NCBI GenBank assembly: GCA_030374805.1
Contig: JARGSG010000066.1
Location: 124,001 to 188,000, forward strand
DNA: 64,000 nucleotides
DNA from: Gracilaria gracilis
Taxonomy: Eukaryota; Rhodophyta; Florideophyceae; Gracilariales; Gracilariaceae
Reading direction: 5' to 3'
Under the pieces are notes generated by a model. It was not told where the DNA came from, did no database searches, and was given only the letters and a program-made list of their open reading frames with translations. Of this stretch, positions 42,643 through 52,738 are shown piece after piece. A program made the position numbers and the translations under genes. How positions within the stretch are numbered: the stretch's first letter is position 1; every line of letters starts with the position of its first letter.

Positions 42643-45600
42643 TTGGAAGGCCCGTCGATACCGGAACGGGAAACCTTAATGGTGGAAAAAGAAGAATCAG
42701 ATGTACCCAATGTGGTGTGTCTAATGAAGTACAATAACTATAAAGTTAATGCTTCAGTAAGCTTTCTCAATTACCTACAGGTCCCCGTTGCGTGTGTACT
42801 CGATACCGGCGCCGGTCCGAATGTGCTAAACGCTCGCGTCATACCCGATGCGGTCTTGCGGAACATTCGGCCTGCCCCGACTATCAACCCGCTGGTGGAC
42901 GCTAATGAGCGCCCACTGCACCTTAGAGGAATATTAACCACTGTGGTACAACTTGGAACCTTGAAGGTGAAGCTCAATTTCTTTGTGGTGGATCGTCTGG
43001 CGACAGACTGTATCCTCGGGACCAACTTTATTGACAAACATGTCAAGGCAATTTTGCCAGGGTCCCGAACGGTCGCTCTCCGTCAAGGTGGTCGTATTGC
43101 CATACTGGGTAATACGCAGACCAAAAATGGTTGGCGTAAGAAGCCGAGGTTCAATATACCCACCGAAACGGTTTCAAACAAGATACGGCTCACCAAATTG
43201 GTTTCAATTCCGGCTATGACCCAAATGGTAGTGAATGTCTCATGCGCAGTTCCAGGATTGGTAATGCTACAGAACCATCCTAGGTTGGCAGAAAGACATC
43301 TCGCCTTGATGGCAAACGGGATTATCGACAACATCCCTAACCAATCCTTCAAGGTGTACTTGAGTAACTTTAGCAATCACATTGTTAAGTTACCCAAGAA
43401 TACCACTATTGGAATCGCATTGCCGGCACCACAAGGGGTTTTCACGGTCTCACCTAATGGGTTGGGCGAGGTCGCCACCTCTAAGGAAGGGGGGGGAACG
43501 GATGCGCCATACCCTGCATATGCGCCCCCGTTATCGACAAATACCAAAATGGAACAGAAGATCGCCAGTACCTTTAAGGTTAGGGATCAGGAAAAGACTA
43601 TGGAACTGGACCCAGTGCGGAATTGGAGAGAGGGAGTCCATATCGGTGCGGAGAACCAGGCTCTCCGAGACCGGATCCTCAGTCTCTTAGAAGAATTTGA
43701 ACCCATGTGGTCGGGCCGGTTGGGCCAAATTGAGGCTACAGAGCACCGTATTGATATGGTGCCTGGCTGGAAACCCATTTACCAGCAGCCTTACCGTGCA
43801 GGTCCAAAAGCCCGGGAGGTTGAGCTCAATGAGGTCGAGAGAATGCTCCGTGAAGGTGTCATAGAACCAGCAAATGCGGACTGGGCCAGCCCTGTGGTTC
43901 TCGTCACAAAGAAGAATGATACCCGTATGCGGTTCTGTGTGGACTACAGAAGACTGAATAGTATGACCATTAGGGATTCGTACCCAATACCTAGAATGGA
44001 CGAGTGTATAGATTCGTTGGGCAACGCCAAGATCTTTACTACGCTCGATGCCAATTGTGGTTATTGGCAGGTACCTATCAGGGAAGAAGACGAGGACAAA
44101 ACTACGTTTACTTGCCACGCTGGGTTATTCCGTTTTACGCGTATGCCCTTTGGGTTGCGAAATGCCCCGGCTACCTTTCAGAGGGCGTTAGATATAATCC
44201 TTTCGAAGGTGAAGTGGAGAACCGCTCTGGTATACATCGATGATGTAATCATATATTCCAGAACGGTAGAGGAACATTTCCACCATGTTAGGGAAGTTTT
44301 GAACCTTTTGAGGGAATCTGGAGTAACGTTGAAGCTCCGCAAGTGCGAATTCTTCACCAAAGAGGTAGAATACCTTGGTCATATCATCAGCCCTGGGAGG
44401 TTAGAAGTGACGCCGCGGAATATCCGGGCCGTGCAGGAGGCGAAGCCACCCACGTCCCAGACGGAAATCCGATCCTTTATAGGTTTGTGCAATGTGTACC
44501 GCCGGTTTATCAAGGGATTTGCCAAGATAGCGGCTCCCCTCAACAGGAAGCTGCTGAAAGGTCAACCTACAAGGTTTGAATGTCTTACCAATGAGGAAAT
44601 GGACGCGTTCGAGGCGCTGAAACATGCGCTCTTGACACCTTCCATCTTGGCATTACCCAAAGCTGGTTTACGATACACGTTGGATACTGACGCTTCGGAC
44701 GCCCAAATTGGTTGTTGTCTTATGCAGGAGCAAGAAAACGGCGACAAACTACCTATAGGGTACTGGAGCCGTGCTTTGCACGCTGCAGAAAAGAACTACA
44801 CAACAACCGAAAAGGAATGTCTGGCAGTAGTCTGGAGCATGTTGATGCTCCGTCCCTACCTATATGGTGAAAGGTTCACGCTTCGAACCGACCATGATGC
44901 CCTACGGTGGATACTGGGTCTGGCCGACGCATCAGGCAGACTTGCCCGATGGCGGTTACGACTTTCAGAGTTCGAGTATGACGTACAGTACCGTCCAGGT
45001 ATCAAGCACAATGTCGCAGACGCGATGTCTCGCATTACCACAGATGGTTTGGACACCGAGCCGGTAGAGGATGATATCCCATGCTTTACCATCTCTACCA
45101 ACCCTGATGGTGATACCTTAGAAGGTTACTGGACTCTACCCGAAGAGGATACGTGGTTTAGTGATGCCATCGCTCGGGAAATACTCGCCCTCGAGGAAAC
45201 AGACGTCATGCCAATTACCCGCGAGGAATTCCTGAGAGAGCAAGAAAACGATGTTTATTGCCGCTCTCTCATGGACCAAGTAGGTATGAAAGACTCGAAC
45301 TTTGACGTCGACCGAAATGGTTTCCTGGTGAGGCGAGCTCCTATTGATGGTTCCCTTCAGAAGGTAGTGCCCAAGGTGCTGCGCCCTCGGGTGCTGTACC
45401 TAGCCCACTACCCAAGGCTATCAGGACACCCTGGAGGTACGAGAATGTACTACACCTTGAGGCAAGGGTACTACTGGCCTCATATGGCTAATGATATATA
45501 TACCTTTGTAGGTCAATGTGAATCTTGCGTACGTACCCGTGGAGGTCTCCGGAAGCACAGGAAATACTTGAAGTTATTCCCTGCAGCGGGTCCTCACGAG

Positions 45601-46899
45601 TTCGTCGCAATAGACCTTCTGGGTCCAATACCAAAAACCACAAGGGGATATCAGTACATCATCGTAATCACCGACAGGTTCTCGAAGCTCACACGAGCGA
45701 TACCCTTGAAGGACACGAAATCGACGACCCTCGCGGTGGCGTTCTTGAACAATTGGATCTACCCGTATGGTGCACCGCTTTATTTTCTTACCGAAAATGG
45801 TTCGAACTTAGCTTCGAAGTTCTTTGAAGCTGTTTGTAACCTCTTAGGTATTAAGCACTACTTCACCACTGCCTACCATCCGCAAACGAATGGGCAAGTG
45901 GAGCGCTTTAACCGAACACTGGTATCTCGGCTGCGACATTATACGAAAGAACACCAAAATGGTTGGGACGAGCTCGTACAGCCCTTGACATATGCATATA
46001 ACCTTCAGGTTCATCGAGCGACGCAAACTACGCCGTTCGATCTAATACTGTCAAGACACCCACCAGGTATTGTTGTTGAAGGGGACCCATTAGGACAAGA
46101 AGCCGCCGGAGCGCTCACACCGTCACAGGTCAAACGGAATACCCTTTTGAGGTTGAGACGTGCTCTCAAGTATGCTGAGAGCAAGCTCACAGCATCCCAG
46201 AAGTGGTACAAGGAGGACTACGACCGAAAGGTAACCCAAGGGGTAACGGCTACGCCGGGTCAATATGTCTTTATTGACCACCCCCCGAAAGGAGCTAAAC
46301 CACGACCGGGTGATGGAGCTGATGATGAAGCTATTGATAGAGATATCAATTCTAAGCTTCTTCCGAAATCATCGGGACCTTTCAAGGTAGTTCGGTCGAC
46401 CGACCACACGGTAACGGTGAACCAAGATGGTGTAGAGAATACAATCTCTATTGACCGAATCACGGTTGCACCTCAGACGGTTCAGTCCAGGAAGGAACGC
46501 GGAGAATCCGCGCGTGACCCACAAGCGGTTGCCCTGAGGACTCAGCCCCGGGAAGACGGGACACCCATCGAGGTTAATGATGACGCACAGGGTGACGACC
46601 CAGACTACGTACCACCTGCGGGGATTACGGTTGCTCCTTCAGAGGAAACACCTACCCCTAGTGGTACTGATGCTCATCTAAACCAAAGTGGTGAAACGGT
46701 ACCAGCCCAGGTCTCTAATGAGTTCCCAGTGGAACGCCTTGTAGGTCACCGCCGTACCCCAGATGGTCTAAAGTACACCGTACGTTGGTATGGCTGGGGC
46801 GCCGATGGTGACACTGCTGAGCCGCCCTCAGCCATACCACACCACTTCAGGGTAAGCTACTGGAACCGAAAAGGAGAGGACATGCCGAACGATGGGTAA
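42643..46899 (+). CDS. pol polyprotein region of element A (PR-RT-RH-IN-chromodomain)
   Basis: An open stretch of 1418 codons. In order: aspartic protease ('CVLDTGAGPNVLN'), reverse transcriptase with 'YIDDVIIYS', RNase H beginning 'YTLDTDASDAQIGCCL', and the zinc-binding segment ('HYPRLSGHPGG' to 'CESCVRTRG'). The integrase core comes next ('FVAIDLLGPIPKTTRGY', 'YHPQTNGQVERFNRTL'). The end is a chromodomain ('ERLVGHRRTPDGLKYTVRWY'), which in chromoviruses steers insertion to modified chromatin. The whole stretch is strewn with ACC-N5-GGT motifs (for example 42673-42683 and 42937-42947). Confidence 0.9.
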   Translation: MEGPSIPERETLMVEKEESDVPNVVCLMKYNNYKVNASVSFLNYLQVPVACVLDTGAGPNVLNARVIPDAVLRNIRPAPTINPLVDANERPLHLRGILTTVVQLGTLKVKLNFFVVDRLATDCILGTNFIDKHVKAILPGSRTVALRQGGRIAILGNTQTKNGWRKKPRFNIPTETVSNKIRLTKLVSIPAMTQMVVNVSCAVPGLVMLQNHPRLAERHLALMANGIIDNIPNQSFKVYLSNFSNHIVKLPKNTTIGIALPAPQGVFTVSPNGLGEVATSKEGGGTDAPYPAYAPPLSTNTKMEQKIASTFKVRDQEKTMELDPVRNWREGVHIGAENQALRDRILSLLEEFEPMWSGRLGQIEATEHRIDMVPGWKPIYQQPYRAGPKAREVELNEVERMLREGVIEPANADWASPVVLVTKKNDTRMRFCVDYRRLNSMTIRDSYPIPRMDECIDSLGNAKIFTTLDANCGYWQVPIREEDEDKTTFTCHAGLFRFTRMPFGLRNAPATFQRALDIILSKVKWRTALVYIDDVIIYSRTVEEHFHHVREVLNLLRESGVTLKLRKCEFFTKEVEYLGHIISPGRLEVTPRNIRAVQEAKPPTSQTEIRSFIGLCNVYRRFIKGFAKIAAPLNRKLLKGQPTRFECLTNEEMDAFEALKHALLTPSILALPKAGLRYTLDTDASDAQIGCCLMQEQENGDKLPIGYWSRALHAAEKNYTTTEKECLAVVWSMLMLRPYLYGERFTLRTDHDALRWILGLADASGRLARWRLRLSEFEYDVQYRPGIKHNVADAMSRITTDGLDTEPVEDDIPCFTISTNPDGDTLEGYWTLPEEDTWFSDAIAREILALEETDVMPITREEFLREQENDVYCRSLMDQVGMKDSNFDVDRNGFLVRRAPIDGSLQKVVPKVLRPRVLYLAHYPRLSGHPGGTRMYYTLRQGYYWPHMANDIYTFVGQCESCVRTRGGLRKHRKYLKLFPAAGPHEFVAIDLLGPIPKTTRGYQYIIVITDRFSKLTRAIPLKDTKSTTLAVAFLNNWIYPYGAPLYFLTENGSNLASKFFEAVCNLLGIKHYFTTAYHPQTNGQVERFNRTLVSRLRHYTKEHQNGWDELVQPLTYAYNLQVHRATQTTPFDLILSRHPPGIVVEGDPLGQEAAGALTPSQVKRNTLLRLRRALKYAESKLTASQKWYKEDYDRKVTQGVTATPGQYVFIDHPPKGAKPRPGDGADDEAIDRDINSKLLPKSSGPFKVVRSTDHTVTVNQDGVENTISIDRITVAPQTVQSRKERGESARDPQAVALRTQPREDGTPIEVNDDAQGDDPDYVPPAGITVAPSEETPTPSGTDAHLNQSGETVPAQVSNEFPVERLVGHRRTPDGLKYTVRWYGWGADGDTAEPPSAIPHHFRVSYWNRKGEDMPNDG

Positions 46900-46923
46900 A
46901 CCTTAGAGGTGATGCACAGCTCT

Positions 46924-46939
46924 TAGGGAGGGGGGAGGC
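46924..46939 (+). other. internal purine tract after pol (element A)
   Basis: TTAGGGAGGGGGGAGG follows the pol stop by 22 bases. It resembles a polypurine tract and has counterparts after the pol region of element C (60713-60727, minus strand) and inside element B (about 55911-55923, minus strand). Confidence 0.6.
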
Positions 46940-49070
46940 TATTTTCGCGCTCCTCATTCGCTGCGCATCGCACCCACATGGTAACTGAAGCTAACTGCAA
47001 CACCTAACTGGATAACTTTAATGAAGAAGCTAACACCAACAGGGAGAAGTTAATCAGAGTGCATCGAAGAGACCAAGAAAGTTTGCCGGAAGACCGTGAA
47101 GGTTTAGCGATGACGTCGTACCGAACGAAGCTCGACGAGGGATGCGCTTTGAGCGTCAGCGTCGCAGCCATCCCAAAGCTGGCACGCGGCCGGCACGAGC
47201 GCGCACCTTCATGGCACGCGCCGCGCACGCATGGCTCCAAACCCAAGTGGTGAAAGTCAAAAAATTAAGGTTTTTGATAAGAGAGAGACGCGCTCCAGAT
47301 CGGCAGACCGCCGCGCTGGGTAACCGATTCGGTTTACACTATTGTCTGTAGGGAGCGAGCACCGGCATGGTCAAAAAATCTAAGTATTTTGGGCGTGCTG
47401 CGCTCCCGAATCGGCCATTCTCAGCCTCTGAAACCGCTTGGTTCCCGAGATACAGACCAAAAGGTGTTTCGGCGTTTTTTGATACCGTTTGGTGGGGTAA
47501 TTTCGGCGTGCAATTTTTTGATTCGCCTTGCAAGTAACCTCATGGGTCTGGTGCAGCGTGTGCGCGTATGCGCGCCAAGAGGCCATGCAGAACCATCCAG
47601 GTACATTGCTGGCACTCGCGCGACGTCGCGCGCCACCCCCAAGCTACCAAATCGGTACTACGTGACACTCGCTGCGCACAGAAGTGCAACTGCAAGGTCT
47701 ACCAATTTGGTTTGAGCTGTTTACGGTAGTAGAAACACGACGGAGGATTGCGTCACCCGGATAGTGGCTGTGAAGAACCAAACCTTCGTGGTAATGACGA
47801 ACGACACCCATGGGGACTGAAGCGGTTTGGAATAAACCTTAAAGGTGGAGCAGGGAACTGCGCGGGAGACGTTAGTAATGCTGCGCAGCCCTTTATGGTA
47901 CGATGGAAACCTTGAAGGTGTTTCAAAGTTATGGAAATCAGAGAGAGAGCATGAAATGAACCTGTATGGTACTATTGAGATCCTTTATGGAACAACCTAA
48001 TCGACCGTGATGGTAACGAAGGGTAAGGAGGCCCAACGAATGGCACATGCCAGGACCTATATGGTGACGCCGCAACCATAGAGAGAGGAAATAGACCATT
48101 ACGGGATGGGAGTGAGAGCAGAAAGGACATGAATATACCTCGGATGGTGTAGAAGGGAACGAGTTTTTGTGCTTACCATGAAAGTTCGTTTCCTCATGAG
48201 GTACGAAACCGATCGAGACCTATGTGGTATTCTTTGAAGACAGAAATGACATGGTTCCTAGATGGTTTTCGCGCTATTTTGACCACGTTAAGGTTTCGCG
48301 CTCGTCATGGATGATCGACACCGAGGGTGGTTTGATGCACATGAAAATGGAACCCTTTGTGGCAGTACACTGCAGACGCCAACCGAAGCGGCCATCCATC
48401 CACCTTAGGGGTATTGAATGAAGCGCCGTGTACCGCTACGGGTGGGAGCCCGCACGCTGGTACCAGGGCTACCCATGTGGTTCAGATACGGATCGGGGGT
48501 CACCATAAACGGATTCAACCTTGTCGGTCGGACAAGAAGCCACGGTGGCGTGAGCCGCGTAGACAAACCGCAAAGGGGGTGCGAAGGCAACCAGAAGGGA
48601 GAACGGTGGAACAACCTCGATGGAGTCAGCGGCAGTGCCTCGAAGGGTTGGTAGTCGAATCTGGAAGGGACAGAGAGACACGCCGCAACCAAGTGGGCGC
48701 CAAAATCCTTCACGGTACAGTGCTCACACGAGCCCGAAGGCGCCACCCGCCCCTTCCTGGGTAGACCGACACGGTAAATGGGTCTAAGCCGTTTAGCCCA
48801 AAAGGCAGAACCTTGGAGGTATGCAATGGGCGCGCGTCGCGCCCAAACCACAAATGGGAACGAATAGGCTGCTGTCTGTGATAACCAAAGAAGTGGATAG
48901 AGCTGCAATCGGTGATGACCAAGGTGGTGAACGGAGTACGCTCGGCGACGCAGAGCCGATGCGACGCACGGCGCGAGATGGCACGAAGGCTGCGACAGGG
49001 ACCAAATTGGTACGACGATGCAACCGACTTGGTGAAAGGATCTAGGAGCCACGAGGGCGTGGCTCAGGGT
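46940..49070 (+). other. long 3' non-coding region of element A with periodic ACC-N5-GGT
   Basis: There is no sense gene. ACC-N5/6-GGT occurs at 47836-47846, 47909-47919, 48004-48014, 48055-48065, 48137-48148 and 48218-48228, with partial copies between (47961-47970 and 48257-48266). A minus-strand frame of about 230 codons (48405-49103) is open but resembles nothing and runs into the LTR. The block about 47290-47545 is shared with element B. Confidence 0.75.
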
Positions 49071-49082
49071 AGGAAGGGGGTC

Positions 49083-49590
49083 TGTAGTACAATGAGACCT
49101 CAATGGGTTGGTGCCACGTGGGTCTACTGGTGCGCCTTGCTGGCTGCACTGTACCCAATTGGTATTCTGTATTTTATAATTTATAATTTCTAATTTATAG
49201 TCTAGGATAGTTTAGCATTGCTGGCCCATGACAGTAGGTCATGGGCACAGCCGATGACGTCATGCCCGCATGGGAGATCGGCGTCGGTGCACCTTGTATA
49301 TATTGTGGTGCACCTCGCCTTCCCCCTCGGGTATTGTAAAGTCAGGCACCATTAGGGCAGTAACTATACCATCTTGGTCACTTACTACTCTATTACTATT
49401 CAGGTTTTACCGCGCGTCGACGTCTACTACCGTACACCTACACGGTCTAGACTAGTTGCCCCGCCGTTTGCCCCTGCGGGTTTCAGGTGCCCTACTACCA
49501 TATTGGTTGTGTGTTTTTCCCCTTTAGGTTGAGCCCTCGCGCGCTCCCTCTACCAGGCGGACCCCACACCTTATCGGTATTTGTACGACA
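49083..49590 (+). repeat. 3' LTR of element A
   Basis: Preceded by the polypurine tract AGGAAGGGGG (about 49071-49080) and TC. It matches the left LTR up to 49409 and carries the same hairpin, TGACGTCA (49255-49262) and TATA box (49297-49303). The extension to 49590 is inferred from the terminal CA and the flanking TAAAG. If that is wrong the LTR ends near 49402-49409. Confidence 0.75.
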
Positions 49591-49595
49591 TAAAG

Positions 49596-49765
49596 AACTC
49601 CGGCTTGTGTCCTTGTTTCTAAATTTTTCATTTATGGAGTGAATTCTTTCCTGGACTACAATTGTACTCCAAAGAGGAGGAAACAAATAGCTGAGCATGA
49701 TGGAACTGCAAAAGTCCTTAAGTTTATATATTGCTACATGCCTCTCTAAAATTAACTGCATTGAT
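49596..49765. other. short AT-rich flank between elements A and C
   Basis: AT-rich, host-like sequence without a gene. The exact boundary with element C is uncertain. Confidence 0.35.
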
Positions 49766-50622
49766 GTACAGCAAACCCCAAAGAAGATATGTACCCACTA
49801 AGGTGTCCGAGTCCTGCTCCCACAAAAGACCGAAGTCTAGAAGTGGAGCAAACGTTGCCGTAAAACAGTGTAATGCTATTACGGGGAACCTCACGAGCGA
49901 AGCTAAGGCCCGTGCCAACGGCGGTAACAGGGCCGATAGCGGAACGAGACACACACACGAGTATCCAAATATAACTCTGTACAGAGGCGGAAGCGAGACC
50001 TGCACCAGGAAAACGATGAACTAAACAAAGATCCGGTACCTCGCTGAACGACAACAAATACGACCTGACACTGGGGTAATTAGCGAAACAAGCCAGAAAC
50101 TGGTAGTAAAGAACTTTCTTACGGACCCTGAGGGGTGGTTCACCGAGATCAGTCGTGGTTGCTCTCCTTAGAGAAGTCGTAAACCTACGTAGGCAGTAAC
50201 GACCATAGCCCGGCCTTCGGGATGGAGACCACGTACTTCAAGAAGAAGATACGACTCAGGTGAGTTTTCCTTAGTAACTCCAGGGCGAGATCGCCCGAGC
50301 ATATATAATATCTACTGTATCTAGGGCTGCACACTCCCACGAGGGCTCTACACGTGGACAACCCACTGTCAGGGTGCCAAGGTATCTACCCAGCAGGTGT
50401 GACGCCAAATATTTGGACAGATATGCCACAAGGCCCTACTGTACATCTATTCCATAGGTTTTATAGCAGATTCACCTAACAAGGTACGTTCCCAACAATA
50501 TTTCTAATTTCACCCGAAACAGGGTCCATATTCATAGTCTGACACGTCAGGGTTCAATGGATAGAGCTCCATTATGAGAAACTTCATTGTGCCGACATCG
50601 GATTGCCATTGCTTTACATCTC
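49766..50622 (-). repeat. probable 3' LTR of element C
   Basis: Read on the minus strand it starts TGTAAAGCAATGG just after the purine tract CTAAGGAGGGGGAGA. This parallels LTR starts TGTAGTACAATG in A and TGTAGTGCAATAG in B. It shares a CCACGTGTAG-AGCCC-like block with LTR B and holds a TATATAAT string near 50302. The second copy is outside the window, so the left end is a guess. Confidence 0.5.
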
Positions 50623-50637
50623 CCCCTCCTTAGCCAA
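50623..50637 (-). other. polypurine tract of element C
   Basis: On the minus strand CTAAGGAGGGGGAGA abuts the LTR start, as required for plus-strand priming. Confidence 0.65.
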
Positions 50638-50698
50638 GGGTTCGCGCTTTGGTCCGCGGGAAGGCGCCGGCGACCATACGTAAATACTGAACCGCAGA

Positions 50699-52313
50699 AT
50701 GGCGGACTCCGAGACTTCGGCAATACCTTCACGGCTTCCTGAGCCAACGCATGGTACACAACATCACTCTCCTTCGATTTCGCGGCAACAAAAGTCATCT
50801 CCAACCTTCTCTCCTATAGCAGGCATGAACCCTTTCGCTACCAACCCGCTTCCGGGGAACGCTTCCTCAAGTGCCTCACAGGCGGCTTCGTCGAGTGCTG
50901 CTCCCTTCGAGAACCTTTCCTACTTAGGCATTCAACAACCTCCTCTGCAGGCGTCATCTCAGTTCCATTCGTCCCAAGCTATGGTGCCATCTCATCAACC
51001 CTCAGGGTATCAGCAGTCTCCTTACCAAATGGCAGGCTCGTCCGGATACTTCGGAGGGCTTAACTCGATGCCCCTCCCTCAAAGAGGTTCTCACGCACAG
51101 CCGCAGTACCATCCATCTGGTTACCAACCTCCTGGCTACTTCTCCCAACAGGGCGCTCAACCTGGACAATCCTCGCAAAGGCTACGACCCCGCAGCGCCT
51201 CCTCAGGCTCCCGATGTCGATGCAGCGGCGTGGAACTCCGAGCAAGCTACGCCGTTAACGGTCAATGCCAGGGGCAGGATCAGCTTGGCGAGTCTCCGTT
51301 TCAGACGGCCCCGGCAGCATGGCGAGGTGTATTGCCGTGCACCTTGGTTCCATCCGACGGCCGTAGCCGACGAGGCTCTTATTGACTCGTATGCTGAGAA
51401 CGGTTACCTCCCAGGTGGGCTCCATCGCGAAGTAGTTCGGTCCCGAAGCTGGCGTCTCCGTGTGGCGGTCGATTCCTTGCACCTGTTCTGTGCGGGCGGT
51501 GATTCCCTTAGTCGAACTAGGGCACTGTGGGCTCGTGCTGCCTATGAAGGAGCTAGCCGTGTTCGATCGGATCACTTGGTACCGTTGCGGTTCAACTTTG
51601 ACGTGTCACATTTCCGAAATTTCGGCGAGAGATCCTACGGATACGCATTAGCGGAGTTCAACGAATCTCCCCATAGGGCTGAGATCCCGAACGTGGTCGA
51701 TGGTTTGCTTCTCTGGAGTCGTCCTCTTCTTCGGGCGGAATTCCGATACCTTCGGCGATCATCCAACGATTTCTTGTGAAGCTTGGAGCGCCGTGTGCGG
51801 CTTGAGCGAAGCTTGCGGTCCCGTCGACGGTTCCTGATTCCGTATCCACACTTGATGGCTGAGCGATTGCGCTACAACTCCCTGCCGGGGGGATACGCTG
51901 CGCTTCCCAGCTGGTGGCCGAATGTCGAGGTCCCGCGAGGGTGCTACGCCGAACTTCCTCCTTGCCTCTACTATGTAGGCTGTAGAATGTTGAACGATCC
52001 CCGCTCTGGGTATTGGACGCTCTTTGCGCCGGAGTGAGGTGCCCGCGTGGCGGTACATCTCCTGTGGGATACGTACGATCATTACCGTCTCTGGTATCTC
52101 CCTCCGATGCTCCGATGGATTATCCGGCGACAGGATCTGTCTATACCCTTGGGGTCCGATTCCAACCAGGAAGAGGTTCACTTATTCCTACGCTTCATCG
52201 AGGCCGTCGATTGGAACCGGATTCCGGTGCACTGGCAGCCAGAAGGTGGCCCTCACGGCAACGACCGATCACCGGGGAGAATATCCACCCACTCAGGGAC
52301 CTTCGCGTACTAC
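50699..52313 (+). pseudogene. antisense coding-like stretch inside element C (left of element B)
   Basis: Plus-strand frames opposite in direction to the element. The first 170 codons or so are rich in Ser, Gln, Pro and Tyr ('QSSQ', 'YQPPGYFSQQG'). Later stretches are rich in Trp, Tyr, Arg and Leu ('YCRAPWFHPTAVADEALIDS', 'HLLWDTYDHYRLWYLPP'). It is broken in several places and I recognise no family. It may be a captured gene or the antisense ORF that some plant Ty3/gypsy elements carry between pol and the 3' LTR. Confidence 0.5.
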
Positions 52314-52738
52314 TGAAGTACACTCACGCGAGTGAGTATCAACAATGCCCAATAAATAGAGATACTATGCGCAGCACCCAAGCGGAGACGAAGGAGCGTG
52401 CAGCGACGATAAGAACGGGGCACGAGACAGCCATGCAGCACCGGTAGCGGCGGCAGAACGACCCTATCGGAAACTAGACGATGAAGAATCGGCTAGGGGG
52501 TGCTTGAGGTTTACCACGGTCAGCTCTGCCCAGCGGAAGGTGCTTAAATGCATCTCCGGGGATAGCAGCCACGTGTCGAAGAATAATAAACAATCTACCT
52601 ACAAAGGGGGTCCCTGAGGGCTGGCACAACACAGTGCATGAGCCCTACACGTGGAAACCCTGAGGGGAACCTTGTGCACACTAAACTACTACTATGCTAC
52701 TATGCATACCCAATATGGGCTGATTCTATTGCACTACA
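52314..52738 (-). repeat. 3' LTR of element B
   Basis: On the plus strand it runs from TGAAGTACACTC to TTGCACTACA and matches 58195-58619 at about 419 of 425 bases. The polypurine tract lies just to its right. Confidence 0.9.

Larger units (their letters stand above)
40290..49590 (+). mobile_element. Ty3/gypsy chromoviral LTR element A, young
   Basis: An element of about 9.3 kb on the plus strand. The 327 bp from 40290 and from 49083 are the same except for one visible difference, so insertion was recent. Parts in order: LTR, possible primer-binding site (TGGCGCC at 40668), gag region, pol region with protease, RT, RNase H, integrase and chromodomain, a purine tract, about 2.2 kb of non-coding sequence, a second purine tract and the right LTR. 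If the right LTR reaches ...TACGACA at 49590, TAAAG flanks the element on both sides as a 5-bp target duplication. It looks nearly whole, with perhaps one or two breaks in gag. Confidence 0.88.

Noticed and set aside
48405-49103. Antisense frame of about 230 codons in element A as counterpart to the antisense region in C
   Set aside because: I see no residue similarity between the two, and it runs into the LTR. Treated as chance.
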